Position numbers and translations under genes: made by a program | The notes under the pieces: model-generated | Told to the model about the DNA's origin: nothing | Database searches by the model: none | Seen by the model: only the letters and a program-made list of their open reading frames with translations | Part shown: piece after piece, positions 8,810-17,415 of the stretch | Position numbering within the stretch: the stretch's first letter is position 1 | Layout: each line of letters starts with the position of its first letter | From: Actinomycetes bacterium | Lineage (GTDB): Bacteria; Actinomycetota; Acidimicrobiia; Acidimicrobiales; Ilumatobacteraceae | Direction: 5' to 3' | Assembly (NCBI GenBank): GCA_025358125.1 | Contig: JANYKS010000020.1 | Span: 44,577 to 108,576, forward strand | DNA length: 64,000 bases

Positions 8810-9604
8810 ATGGCCAATCGAGAGAGTTACGCACCGGGCACGCCGTCGTGGGTGGATCTGGCAACGAGTGATCAGGCAGCAGCGAAGTCGTTCTACGGGG
8901 CGCTGTTCGGCTGGTCCTACGACGATCTAGCAGTCGGTGACGACGTGTTCTATTCGATGGCCACCCTCCGGGGCGCGAACGTTGCCGCGATCGCGCCGCA
9001 GCAGGCCGAACAGGCGGCGGCCGGGGTGCCGCCCCATTGGCAGATGTACGTCACCGTCGACGATGTCGACGCTGCCGCAGCGTTAGTCGAAGGCGCTGGC
9101 GGCTCCGTTCACGTCCCGCCGTTCGATGTGATGGACGCCGGTCGGATGGCAGTGATCACCGATCCGGCAGGAGCATTCCTGATGCTGTGGACGCCGATCA
9201 ACAACCCTGGCGCGGGAATCGTCAACGAGCCCGGCGCCTTCACATGGTCAGAGCTGGTTGCGCCGCCCAACGACCGCACGGCCAGTTTCTACGAAACGGT
9301 CACCGGCCTGAAGTTGATCTCGACGCCGATGGGCGACGGATCGGCATATGACGGCTTCACGCTCGACGGCACCGCCGACACGATGCTGGCCGGCACGATG
9401 CCGCCGCAGATGCCGGGAGTGCCGGCCCACTGGAGCATCTACTTCGGCGCCGCGGATGTCGATGCCACGGCGGCCAAGGTCACAGAGCTCGGCGGCACGC
9501 TGATCGTCGAGCCGTTCGACATTCCGGTGGGCCGCATGGCGGTCGCCGCCGACCCACAGGGCGCGATGTTCAACCTGTTCCAGATGGCGCCGGCGGCCGA
9601 GTGA
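8810..9604 (+). CDS. Two-domain VOC family protein
   Basis: 264 aa with two tandem glyoxalase-fold modules. The first begins PSWVDLATSDQAAAKSFYGALFGW and ends with DPAGAFLMLW. The second begins GAFTWSELVAPPNDRTASFYETVTGL and ends with DPQGAMFNLFQ. This arrangement matches the CFP30B/27-kDa antigen type of actinobacterial VOC proteins, whose function is unknown. A Shine-Dalgarno GAGAGGAA lies before the ATG. The gene stands alone with its own upstream region of 120 bases. Confidence 0.85.
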   Translation: MANRESYAPGTPSWVDLATSDQAAAKSFYGALFGWSYDDLAVGDDVFYSMATLRGANVAAIAPQQAEQAAAGVPPHWQMYVTVDDVDAAAALVEGAGGSVHVPPFDVMDAGRMAVITDPAGAFLMLWTPINNPGAGIVNEPGAFTWSELVAPPNDRTASFYETVTGLKLISTPMGDGSAYDGFTLDGTADTMLAGTMPPQMPGVPAHWSIYFGAADVDATAAKVTELGGTLIVEPFDIPVGRMAVAADPQGAMFNLFQMAPAAE

Positions 9605-9672
9605 GCCGCGGCCGCCCGCCATCGACTTCGACGCATAGGTAGACGGATCACACGGGAGCGCTGAAGACGTTC

Positions 9673-11022
9673 GTGAAACTGGGTGATCAGCAAGGAGACA
9701 GTGCGACGTTGTTCAGTACTGCGGATGCGAGACTGCTTGTCGTGTCACCCCCCGGCCAGAAGCAACGAGTGCATCATCCGCGTCGGGTGTCATTGCGGGG
9801 TCACGGGTACTTCAAACGTTTGGGCCCTGGCATCGTCACCGGCGCTGCCGACGACGATCCTTCCGGCATCGGCACCTACTCCCAGGTCGGTGCGGCGCAA
9901 GGGCTTTCGTTGCTGTGGATGGCGCCGTTTCTTCTCCCGCTCGCCGTCGGCGTTCAGGAATCGACCGCGCGCCTGGGGCTCGTCACCGGCAAGGGCCTCG
10001 GCACCCTGATTCGCGAGCGGTTCCCACGGTGGGTGCTCATCGGTGCTGTGGTGCTGCTGGCGTCGGCCAATACCCTCAACATCGCCGCCGATCTTGCATC
10101 GATGGGAGCGGCGGTCCGGCTCCTGGCGCCGGTGCCGGCCGGTGTGGGCGTCGTCGTGTTCGCCGTGATGATGGCAGCTGCGGAAGTCATCGTGCCGTAC
10201 CACCGCTACTCCCGGGTGCTCCGATGGTTCGCGTTGTCGTTGGTCGCCTACGTGCTCGTGCTCGCCGTCGTCAACGTCGACTGGTCCAAGGTGGCAGCCC
10301 GCACTTTCGTGCCGCGCTTTCATTTCGACGCCGCGAACATGATCGCCCTCACCGCGATCGCGGGCACGACGATCTCGCCGTACCTGTTTTTCTGGCAGGC
10401 ATCGGAGGAGGTTGAAGAGCGCGACGACGGCCCGACCACGCCCGTCGACCGCCCCCATCTGGTTGCGATGCGCGTCGACGTCTGGACGGGGATGTTCTCG
10501 GGTGTCGTTGCGATGTTCGCGATCATGTGCACGGCGGCCGTGACCCTCGGAGCGTCGGGCCCGGTCAACATTGGAACGGCCGAGCAGGCAGCGAAAGCCC
10601 TCGAACCCTTGGCGGGGAGCTTCGCCAAGGTGCTGTTCTCCCTGGGTATCATCGGCCTCGGCCTCCTTGCGGTGCCGGTGCTCGCCGGGTCGACCGCCTA
10701 CGCTGTCGCTGAGGCGTTCCACTGGAACGAAGGTCTGAGTCGTCGAATGAAGGATGCCCGGGGCTTCTATTCCGTGATCATTGGATCGATGGTGATCGGG
10801 CTGTCCTTGGTTGGGTTCGGAGTGAACCCGATTCGTGCTCTGTACCTGTCTGCGATCTTCAACGGCGTCACTGCGCCGCCGCTGATCCTGTTGATCGTCA
10901 TTCTGGCTCGCTCGCGGGGTGTCCTCGGCGAATTCCGGTCGGGCCGGGTCTCGCTGGTCGCCACTTCGATCGCCGGCATCGCGATGACGATCTTTCCTGT
11001 CGTGGCCCTCCTGAAGTCGTAG
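9673..11022 (+). CDS. NRAMP-related membrane transporter with a non-canonical metal site
   Basis: About 449 aa with roughly eleven hydrophobic segments, matching the NRAMP/SLC11 family. The TM1 signature that is DPGN in manganese and iron transporters reads DDDPSGIGTYSQ here. The TM6 MPH signature is replaced by TISPYLFFWQ. A sub-branch with DPSG is common in bacteria, but its substrate is not established to my knowledge, so a divalent-metal role is only inferred. The start is uncertain: GTG 9673 gives the longest product, while in-frame GTGs at 9769 and 9787 lie closer to the first conserved residues. It converges with the P-type ATPase gene, with four bases between stops. Confidence 0.85.
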   Translation: MKLGDQQGDSATLFSTADARLLVVSPPGQKQRVHHPRRVSLRGHGYFKRLGPGIVTGAADDDPSGIGTYSQVGAAQGLSLLWMAPFLLPLAVGVQESTARLGLVTGKGLGTLIRERFPRWVLIGAVVLLASANTLNIAADLASMGAAVRLLAPVPAGVGVVVFAVMMAAAEVIVPYHRYSRVLRWFALSLVAYVLVLAVVNVDWSKVAARTFVPRFHFDAANMIALTAIAGTTISPYLFFWQASEEVEERDDGPTTPVDRPHLVAMRVDVWTGMFSGVVAMFAIMCTAAVTLGASGPVNIGTAEQAAKALEPLAGSFAKVLFSLGIIGLGLLAVPVLAGSTAYAVAEAFHWNEGLSRRMKDARGFYSVIIGSMVIGLSLVGFGVNPIRALYLSAIFNGVTAPPLILLIVILARSRGVLGEFRSGRVSLVATSIAGIAMTIFPVVALLKS

Positions 11023-11026
11023 GGCT

Positions 11027-12985
11027 CTATGTGATCACATGGCCGACTTTGCCGACTTCGCGCAGTCGGCGGCGTGAGCGCTGTTCAGCGAAGCCGTCGT
11101 TGACTCGGCCGGCGCGGACGCCGTTGGCGATGACGAAGATTTCGGCGATCTCGTGGACTGCGACGACTGCGGCCAATCCGAGCACTCCGAGGAGTGCGAG
11201 CGGGACGAGGGTGGTGACGATGGCGAGGGAGAGGCCGACGTTTTGGAGCATGATGGTTCGTGCTCGGCGGGCGTGGTCGAGGGCTTTGGGGAGGGCTCGC
11301 AGGTCGTTGCCCATCAGGGCGATGTCGGCGGTTTCGATGGCGACGTCGGTGCCGATTGCGCCCATCGCGATGCCGACGGTGGCGAGCGCGAGTGCGGGCG
11401 CGTCGTTGATCCCGTCGCCGACCATCGCGACGGGCCGGCGGCGTTCCATTGCTGCGATGAGGTGTGCTTTGTCTTCGGGTCGTAGGTCGGCGTGGACTTC
11501 GGTGATGCCTGCTTGGGCGGCGAGGCCGGCGGCGGTTGTGTGGTTGTCGCCGGTGAGCATCACGACGGACATGCCTCCCGAGCGCAGGTGTGAGACGACG
11601 TCGGGTGCCTCGGGGCGCAGGTCGTCGCGGACGGCGACGGCGCCGATGATTTCGCCGTCGGACTCGACCAGCACGGTCGTCGCGCCGGCGGCTTGGAGTC
11701 GGGTCACGTCTGCGGTCAGTACGCCGGCGTCGAGCCAGCCGGGTCGACCGAGGCGTGCAGTTCGGCCGTCGATGGTTCCGGTGAGTCCGGCGCCTGTGAT
11801 GGCTTCGACTTTGTCGGCGGCGAGCGTGTTCGGGTGGGCGGTGAGGATCGCGTGAGCGAGTGGGTGTTCGCTGCGGGCTTCGAGTGCGGCAGCGATCGCG
11901 AGGACGTCTTCGCGGGTGTGTTTGCCGACGGTGATCACTTCGGTGACGGCGGGTTGGTTGCGGGTGAGTGTGCCGGTCTTGTCGAGTGCGATGGTGTGGA
12001 TGGTGCCGAGCGCTTCGAGTGCGCCGCCGCCTTTGATGATGACGCCGAACTTGCTCGCCGCGCCGACGGCGGCGACGACGGTGATCGGTACGGAGATCGC
12101 GAGTGCGCACGGTGAGGCGGCGACGAGTACCACGAGGGCGCGTTGGATCCAGACGTTCGGATCGCCGAGTAGGGCGCCGACGACGGCGATGATTGCGGCG
12201 GTGATGATGACGCCGGGAACGAGTGGGCGGGCGATCCGGTCGGCGAGCCGTTGGCGTTGACCTTTGTTGGCTTGGGCGTCGGCGACGATGTTGACAACGC
12301 GAGCGAGCGAGTTGTCGGCCGTGGTTGCTGTTGCCTCGATTTCGAGTGCGCAGTTGCCGTTGATCGAGCCGGCGAAGACTTGTGTTTCGGGTTGGACTTC
12401 GACGGGCATCGATTCACCGGTGATGGCCGCCGTGTCAACAGTGCTGCGCCCGACGCGGATCGTGCCGTCGGTGGCGATGCGTTCGCCGGGGCGCACGACG
12501 AGCGTTTCGCCGACGTGGATTTCTGAGGAAGCGATTTTCTGCTCGACGCCGTCGCGTCGAACGATCGCCGTCTCGGGGAGCAGAGTGAGCAGGGCACGAA
12601 GGCCCCGGTGGGCTCGGGCAAGTGAGAACTCCTCCAAACCTTCGCTGACCGAGAACAAGAACGCGAGCGCAGCCGCTTCTCGGACTTCGCCGAGCGCCAA
12701 CGCGCCGAGCCCGGCGATCGTCATCAGCGTGGCGACACCGATCTTGCGGCGTCGCAACGATCGCAATGTGCCCGGCACGAACGTCGAGCCACCGGTCGCG
12801 GCGGCAGCGATTGCGAGTACGTCAGATGCACGGTGAAGGTTGTTCCACCCGACGATGAAACTTGCCAGCAACAGCACCCCCGCGGCTGCTGCCCATCGAA
12901 TCTCGGACACCTTCCACAAACTCGGCGGTGTCTCCTCACCTTGGGCGCCGACGTCGGGCTCATCGCCCGCGCAGCAGGCACTCAT
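11027..12985 (-). CDS. Heavy-metal translocating P1B-type ATPase (Zn/Cd/Pb type)
   Basis: Membrane pump that exports divalent metal using ATP. Signatures: TITGESMP-type actuator motif in AAITGESMPV, transmembrane metal-binding ASPCALAIS (SPC type, not the copper CPC), phosphorylation motif DKTGTLT, the SEHPLA loop, and hinge MVGDGINDAPAL. There is no separate N-terminal HMA domain, only a short Cys motif (MSACCAGDE). The ATG at 12985 is preferred because it follows the ArsR stop by 19 bases; an ATG at 13045 would overlap that gene by 41 bases. It is the last gene of the leftward CDF-ArsR-ATPase operon and should give zinc or cadmium resistance. Confidence 0.92.
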   Translation of the reverse strand: MSACCAGDEPDVGAQGEETPPSLWKVSEIRWAAAAGVLLLASFIVGWNNLHRASDVLAIAAAATGGSTFVPGTLRSLRRRKIGVATLMTIAGLGALALGEVREAAALAFLFSVSEGLEEFSLARAHRGLRALLTLLPETAIVRRDGVEQKIASSEIHVGETLVVRPGERIATDGTIRVGRSTVDTAAITGESMPVEVQPETQVFAGSINGNCALEIEATATTADNSLARVVNIVADAQANKGQRQRLADRIARPLVPGVIITAAIIAVVGALLGDPNVWIQRALVVLVAASPCALAISVPITVVAAVGAASKFGVIIKGGGALEALGTIHTIALDKTGTLTRNQPAVTEVITVGKHTREDVLAIAAALEARSEHPLAHAILTAHPNTLAADKVEAITGAGLTGTIDGRTARLGRPGWLDAGVLTADVTRLQAAGATTVLVESDGEIIGAVAVRDDLRPEAPDVVSHLRSGGMSVVMLTGDNHTTAAGLAAQAGITEVHADLRPEDKAHLIAAMERRRPVAMVGDGINDAPALALATVGIAMGAIGTDVAIETADIALMGNDLRALPKALDHARRARTIMLQNVGLSLAIVTTLVPLALLGVLGLAAVVAVHEIAEIFVIANGVRAGRVNDGFAEQRSRRRLREVGKVGHVIT

Positions 12986-13004
12986 CGCTGCCCACCCCCA
13001 CTGG

Positions 13005-13424
13005 TCATGTGTTGGGTTCGTGGCGGAGGTGCTCGGCGGAGACATCGAGGAGCAGTCTGACGTGTGCGTCGTTGAGTGAGTAGTAGACCATCCGGCCGCC
13101 CTTGCGGTTGCGGACTACACCGGCAGTGCGCAGCAGCCGCAGAGCATGCGAGATCGATGTTTCCGGCGCGTCGACGACGGCTGCGAGGTCGCAGACGCAG
13201 AGTTCGCCGACCTCGACGAGGGCGTACAGGATCCGCACACGGGTGGGGTCGCCCAGGAGCCGGAACAGTTCGGTGAGTTGGTGGGCTTCGTCGTTGGGGA
13301 TCATCCGTGCTCTCGCGGCGGCGACCCGGTCGTGGTCGACGATCCGGACCCCGCATGCGTCGGGGTCGAGGGGTGTCGCGACTGGGACCGCAACGAAACC
13401 CGACATCGACGAACCAGCAGTCAC
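13005..13424 (-). CDS. ArsR/SmtB-family metal-sensing repressor
   Basis: 139-aa winged-helix repressor that should release DNA when it binds zinc, cadmium or lead. The alpha-3 motif ELCVCDLA carries Cys76 and Cys78, as in CadC. The alpha-5 site is complete: Asp119, His121, His132 and His135 with the exact DxHx10HxxH spacing of SmtB/CzrA. An N-terminal Cys24 may add to the CadC-like site. The GTG start overlaps the CDF stop (GTGA); ATG 13406 is an alternative. It lies between two efflux genes and probably controls them through the inverted repeat at 14457-14480. Confidence 0.92.
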   Translation of the reverse strand: MTAGSSMSGFVAVPVATPLDPDACGVRIVDHDRVAAARARMIPNDEAHQLTELFRLLGDPTRVRILYALVEVGELCVCDLAAVVDAPETSISHALRLLRTAGVVRNRKGGRMVYYSLNDAHVRLLLDVSAEHLRHEPNT

Positions 13425-14470
13425 CGGCCGCTCCCGTGGTCGTGACCCTCATGGCCGGCATCGCGTCTGTGTCCGGTTCGACGGGCGACATGGGGATCGC
13501 GGGGGGACTCGATCGTGCAGAAGTCGTCGGGAACGCCACACGCTTCGCATTCCAACTCGAGGGTCGCGTGGCTGATGCGGAATTGGCCGCCGATCGTCGA
13601 CTTGACCCTCGTGCCAACGACCTGAGCCTGCTCGAGCGAGGGGTGCCCGGCAAGCACCACGTGGGCTGACATCGCCCGGACCTCGCTCGACAGCGTCCAG
13701 ACGTGGAGGTCGTGGACGGACTCGACGCCTTCGACTCCTGCCATGGTGTCCGTCAACGACTGCACATCGAGTCCGGCGGGGGTGGATTCGAGCAAGACGT
13801 CGGCCGTCGCCCGAAGCAGGCGCCAACCCTGCACACTGATCACCGCCGAGATCAGCAGCGACACGGCAGAATCGAGCCAATACCAGCCGCCGGTCAACAG
13901 AATGACCAACCCGGCGAGAGCGACTCCGACCGACACGGCGCCGTCGGAGATCATGTGCAACAACGCCGAGCGCATGTTCAGATCGTGGGCATCACCGCCA
14001 GCATCGGATCCATGGCCGTCACTCCCGGCAGTTGCGTGGTTGTCACCGCCCAACGCTGCAGCAGCACCGAAGTTTGCGACGGCGGCAATGGACGCGACGA
14101 TGAGGACCAGGCCGCCCGCGACGGGTCGAGGATCGCTGAGGCGACGGATGGCCTCGAAACCAACGAGGCCAGAAACGATGAGAATGCTCGCAGCATTCGC
14201 CTGCGCAGCCAGGATCGTCCCGCGGTGATAGCCGAACGACCGCGAAGCGTTCGCCCGGCGGCGGGCGAGGCGAACGGCGATGAGCGAGATCACGATGGCG
14301 GCAACGTCCGTCAGGTTGTGAGCAGCATCAGCAAGCAGACCGAGCGAAGCGGCCACAATCCCGACCACCACCTGAACGACCACGATTACGATGTTCAAAC
14401 CGAGCGCGATCGCTAGTTTGCGTTCCTTCCCTAGTTTGTGTTCTTTCGAGGTAGCGACATCTGAAGACAT
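13421..14470 (-). CDS. Cation diffusion facilitator (zinc/cadmium exporter)
   Basis: 349-aa CDF-family proton-coupled exporter of the inner membrane. Metal-site motifs are DAAHNLTD in TM2 and HMISD in TM5. A His/Asp-rich cytosolic loop (GDNHATAGSDGHGSD) lies between TM4 and TM5, and the C-terminus is also His-rich (HEGHDHG). A cytosolic ferredoxin-like domain (VEGVESVHDLHVWTLS) follows TM6. The start at ATG 14470 (MSSDVATSKEHKLG) is chosen over an upstream ATG at 14542 because the putative operator covers it and the extra residues look non-coding. First gene of the metal-resistance operon. Confidence 0.92.
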   Translation of the reverse strand: MSSDVATSKEHKLGKERKLAIALGLNIVIVVVQVVVGIVAASLGLLADAAHNLTDVAAIVISLIAVRLARRRANASRSFGYHRGTILAAQANAASILIVSGLVGFEAIRRLSDPRPVAGGLVLIVASIAAVANFGAAAALGGDNHATAGSDGHGSDAGGDAHDLNMRSALLHMISDGAVSVGVALAGLVILLTGGWYWLDSAVSLLISAVISVQGWRLLRATADVLLESTPAGLDVQSLTDTMAGVEGVESVHDLHVWTLSSEVRAMSAHVVLAGHPSLEQAQVVGTRVKSTIGGQFRISHATLELECEACGVPDDFCTIESPRDPHVARRTGHRRDAGHEGHDHGSGR

Positions 14471-14480
14471 GATCAGATGT
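14457..14480. promoter_or_regulatory. Putative ArsR/SmtB operator over the CDF start codon
   Basis: Perfect 8-bp inverted repeat ACATCTGA-N8-TCAGATGT (arms 14457-14464 and 14473-14480). This resembles the 12-2-12 imperfect palindromes bound by SmtB/CzrA-type repressors. The CDF start codon (14468-14470) lies inside the spacer, so bound repressor would block transcription or leaderless initiation directly. The adjacent ArsR gene is the obvious regulator. Confidence 0.7.
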
Positions 14481-14827
14481 TGCCATGAATCTGACGGTGT
14501 TCCAACCCGCCATCTCGTGCTCTTCGACCGGCACCGAACCATGGCGACGAGACAGAACCCCCATCGCCAGCTAACGACCGCGATTCATCGGGCGTGGAAC
14601 ATCGCCTCGGTCTTCAGCCGATCGGTGTTCGCGTTCTCGTCGTCAATCCGCTTGGATCAGATCGCCGCCTGATGTAACGCCGCGGCTGCCTACCTGCCGC
14701 GGCGTTACATCAGGCGCGAACCCGATCGGCTCGATCACGAACGGCGTGCATGCGCAGACGGGCGTGAGGCGGTGCGCCGTTCCAACCAATTGTCGTGACC
14801 GAGCCGTACGCGCGCGAGAATGGCTGA
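14481..14827. other. Gene-free divergent region between CDF and methyltransferase genes
   Basis: This 347-base stretch separates two outward-facing genes. Apart from the metal operator at its left border and a large perfect hairpin at 14666-14716 I see no convincing gene. A 93-codon open frame across 14391-14672 has no family resemblance and partly overlaps the CDF gene. Confidence 0.6.
14666..14716. repeat. Perfect 21-bp inverted repeat with 9-nt loop
   Basis: Arms 14666-14686 and 14696-14716 are exact reverse complements; the loop is TGCCTACCT. The stem includes GATGTAACGCCGCGG. There is no T-tract on either side, and both flanking genes point away from it, so an ordinary terminator is unlikely. 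It could be a cruciform, a protein-binding site, a remnant of a mobile-element end or a small structured RNA. Confidence 0.75.
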
Positions 14828-15448
14828 ATGGGTTTCTACGGCGAGCGTGTGTTTCCCCGGGCGATGAACCGGCTGATGAACACGAAGCAGACGAGGGAGA
14901 CTCGAGCGCGCGTTTGCGCGCCGCTGTCGGGTGACATCGTCGAGATCGGCTTCGGGACTGGACTGAACCTGCCCCACCTACCGCCGGCCGTGACGGTCGT
15001 TCTCGCCGTGGATCCTCTCGAACTCGGCAGGACTCTCGCGTCCGAACGCATCGCGGCGAGCCCGGTGTCGGTGGAGTTCGTCGGGCTCGACGGACAATTG
15101 CTTCCGCTGGCCGACGACTCTGCCGATGCTGCGTTGTCAACGTGGACGCTGTGCAGCATTCCGGACCCCGTGGCGGCCGTGCGCGAGATCAACCGGGTCC
15201 TTCGTCCCGGAGGAACCCTTCACTTTGTCGAACACGGGTGTTCGCCTGATCCAGGAGTGCGGAAGTGGCAACGACGGTTGAATCCCATCCAACGGCGCAT
15301 CGCGTGCGGTTGCAATCTCGACCGTGACATTCCGTCCATTCTCAAGGACGCAGGCTTGAGCGTCGATTCGTTGAACACGTACTACATGAAAGGCAGCCCC
15401 AAGATCCTTGGTTGGACATTCGAAGGTGTCGCTGCCGCCGCGTCATAG
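14828..15448 (+). CDS. Class I SAM-dependent methyltransferase
   Basis: 206 aa. The SAM-binding motif I is VEIGFGTGLNLPHLP, followed by an acidic loop (VLAVDPLEL), motif II-like DAALSTWTLCSIPD, and post-II VLRPGGTLHFVEHG. The C-terminal part with GCNLDRDIPSILKDAG is typical of the UbiE-like family near phospholipid or arsenite methyltransferases, but it lacks a cysteine triad that would mark ArsM. The substrate is unknown. It is monocistronic, divergent from the metal-resistance operon, and followed by a convergent ATPase gene after 200 bases with nothing recognisable. Confidence 0.82.
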   Translation: MGFYGERVFPRAMNRLMNTKQTRETRARVCAPLSGDIVEIGFGTGLNLPHLPPAVTVVLAVDPLELGRTLASERIAASPVSVEFVGLDGQLLPLADDSADAALSTWTLCSIPDPVAAVREINRVLRPGGTLHFVEHGCSPDPGVRKWQRRLNPIQRRIACGCNLDRDIPSILKDAGLSVDSLNTYYMKGSPKILGWTFEGVAAAAS

Positions 15449-15651
15449 ATGCGATCTCGGTCGTGGCCGCCAGCGCGTAGCGCGTAGATTTGGGAGCGTG
15501 ACAACTCGCGCAGGGGCGTGGTGGCTGGTTGCACACCGGCGACCTCGGCCACACCCGGGCGCATCAGGGAACTGCGACCAGGTCGCGCCACGTTGTGTCG
15601 GGCGGCAGTGCGGGACTGACCACGGCCGCGTTCGTCACGTACATGAAGGGG

Positions 15652-16866
15652 TCAGGATTCGCGCAGTTCCACCAGCTTTGCACCGGGCACATCCAGCTCT
15701 GCGGCTGGGACGACGTCGATCTGGTCGGACAGCGCGTAGCGACGGCGACCGGGGTAGTACACGGTGAGCCGGTCGAGTTGGAGATCGGTGAGCGCAGCTC
15801 GCATCGATGGCGTGATTCGTGGTGCATCGGCTCGCTTCACATCGATGCCGATGCGTGTATCGCCTCGGACAAGCAGGAGATCGAGTTCAGCTCCGTTCGA
15901 AGTGCGCCAGAAATACGGCGTCATGGTCTCGCCCATCTGGCGGATGCACTCCTCGATGACGACTCCCTCCCATGTGGCGCCGACGCGGGGGTTGCGTAAG
16001 AGGCCGGCTCGATCATCGATGCCGAGCAAGGTGTGGGCGAGCCCCGAGTCGCGAAAGTAGACCTTCGGTGAGCGGACCTGGCGTTTGGCGACGTTCTCGT
16101 GCCACGGGCGAAGGACCCGAACCAGCATCACGTCGGCGAGTACGTCGAGGTACTTGCGCACAGTGGTCTCGGCGATCCCGAGAGCGCGTGCGGGCTCGGC
16201 GCTGTTCCACAGCTGGCCATGCGCGTGAGCGACCAGAGCGAGGAACCGCTCGATCGTGGCGGCTGGAAGACCGACTCCGAAGTCCGCGAGGTCGCGTGTC
16301 GCCAGTGTCCGGATGTAGTTGCTCCTCCAGCGGATCGAGGTCCCGTTGTCGGGCGCGAGGAACGACCGGGGGAATCCGCCCCGAAGCCAGAGATCGTCGA
16401 AACGTTCGGCTCCGACATCGCCGATGCCGAGGCCGCCGAGTTCGAGGATTTCCAGTCTTCCTGCGAGTGACTCGGCCGCTTGGCGAAGAGCGGATGGTGA
16501 TGCGCTTCCGAGCACGAGGAACGTGGCCGGCGATGATTCTCGATCGGCGAGCACGCGAAGAACGGGAAACAAGTCGGGCCGGCGTTGGACCTCATCGATG
16601 ACGACCGTGCCATGGAGGCCCTCGAGCGCGAGCATTGGTTCGTCGAGTCGCGCCAGATCGCGAGGGTCCTCGAGGTCGAAATAGGCCTCGTCACTGCTCG
16701 GCAGGATCGATCGGGCGATGGTCGTCTTTCCTGTCTGGCGTGCACCGACCAGGAGCACGACGGGACTTCGCGCGAGCGCCGTTCGTAGTGCAGCCGTCTC
16801 GTGGAGTCTCGGAATCACGGGGTGCAGTGTATCATGCAAATCCACGTTCTCCACAGTGATTTGCAT
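15652..16866 (-). CDS. AAA-family ATPase with DUF4143 domain
   Basis: 404-aa ATP-binding protein. Walker A is GARQTGKTTIA and Walker B is GTVVIDEVQRRPDLF. The C-terminal DUF4143 region contains DSGLAHTLLGID and a PD-(D/E)xK-like strand set (NGAELDLLLV...IGIDVKR). Such proteins are often called archaeal-type ATPases or AAA-14 proteins; their roles are poorly known and sometimes defence- or toxin-related. ATG 16866 (MQITVENVDLHD) is chosen because the upstream 75 codons are Asp/Arg-rich, run antisense to a DUF308-like fragment and lack homology features. Confidence 0.85.
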   Translation of the reverse strand: MQITVENVDLHDTLHPVIPRLHETAALRTALARSPVVLLVGARQTGKTTIARSILPSSDEAYFDLEDPRDLARLDEPMLALEGLHGTVVIDEVQRRPDLFPVLRVLADRESSPATFLVLGSASPSALRQAAESLAGRLEILELGGLGIGDVGAERFDDLWLRGGFPRSFLAPDNGTSIRWRSNYIRTLATRDLADFGVGLPAATIERFLALVAHAHGQLWNSAEPARALGIAETTVRKYLDVLADVMLVRVLRPWHENVAKRQVRSPKVYFRDSGLAHTLLGIDDRAGLLRNPRVGATWEGVVIEECIRQMGETMTPYFWRTSNGAELDLLLVRGDTRIGIDVKRADAPRITPSMRAALTDLQLDRLTVYYPGRRRYALSDQIDVVPAAELDVPGAKLVELRES

Positions 16867-16920
16867 GGAATACGGAGCGTTGACGGTCCTGAGCAACACG
16901 TCCGCCTTGATGGTCGTCGC

Positions 16921-17133
16921 GGGCCATGGCTCTCGTACCTCACGGGTGCGGTGTGGATTGGTATCGGCATCGTCGCCGTTGGCTGGCGCGGGATCACGAT
17001 CCTCGCCCTTGCCATCGCTGTCGGTATCGCGCTCATCGCCGGTGGCGCTCTCAAGGTCGTGGCCACAGCCCCCGATGGATTGCGTGAACAAGCGCCGGTG
17101 GATTACTTGAACGAATCACCCACAACGCGGTGA
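16921..17133 (+). pseudogene. Fragment of an HdeD/DUF308-like membrane protein
   Basis: The frame reads LSYLTGAVWIGIGIVAVGWR and then ITILALAIAVGIALIAGGAL, two hydrophobic helices with the W-x-G-I-T-I-L-x-L pattern common in HdeD-family (DUF308) membrane repeats. Only about one repeat unit remains of what is normally a six-helix protein. The open frame upstream (GTG 16801) overlaps the DUF4143 ATPase start in antisense and looks unrelated. Probably a remnant; a genuine small membrane protein is the alternative. Confidence 0.4.
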
Positions 17134-17177
17134 ATCACTTGAACTGGGCTTCTGCCACTGCCCCCAATGCCCATATT

Positions 17178-17195
17178 CATGCTGAATTCAGCATG
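17178..17195. promoter_or_regulatory. 18-bp perfect palindrome
   Basis: CATGCTGAATTCAGCATG is fully self-complementary. It lies in the 280-base gene-free stretch 17134-17415, about 310 bases upstream of the leftward DUF4143 ATPase. It looks like a repressor-type operator, but no regulator is adjacent. Confidence 0.5.
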
Positions 17196-17264
17196 CACCG
17201 GATGGACGGACGACGCAAGCGCGGAATATCTACAGATCGGCGTAGCGACCATTTGCAAACCTGA

Positions 17265-17300
17265 GCGAGCGATTATCGAAACGTATGGGCAATCGCTCGC
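17265..17300. terminator. Hairpin with 10-bp stem in gene-free stretch
   Basis: Arms GCGAGCGATT (17265-17274) and AATCGCTCGC (17291-17300) are exact inverted repeats with a 16-nt loop. It could terminate transcription or fold as RNA. No T-tract follows, so the terminator label is tentative. The rest of 17134-17415 shows nothing else recognisable. Confidence 0.35.
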
Positions 17301-17415
17301 ACAAACCACGACTCGGAATCCGCTGACGCGAATCGGTCGACGGACGGCGGCGGCTCGGCGTTCTTGGAGTTGCCTGGCGGGTGCGGTTGGCAACGTAGTG
17401 GGGACGGGCGGAGCA

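Noticed and set aside
14391..14672. 93-codon open frame across the CDF operator region
   Set aside because: It overlaps the CDF gene in antisense, has an atypical Ser/Arg-rich composition and ends inside the perfect hairpin.
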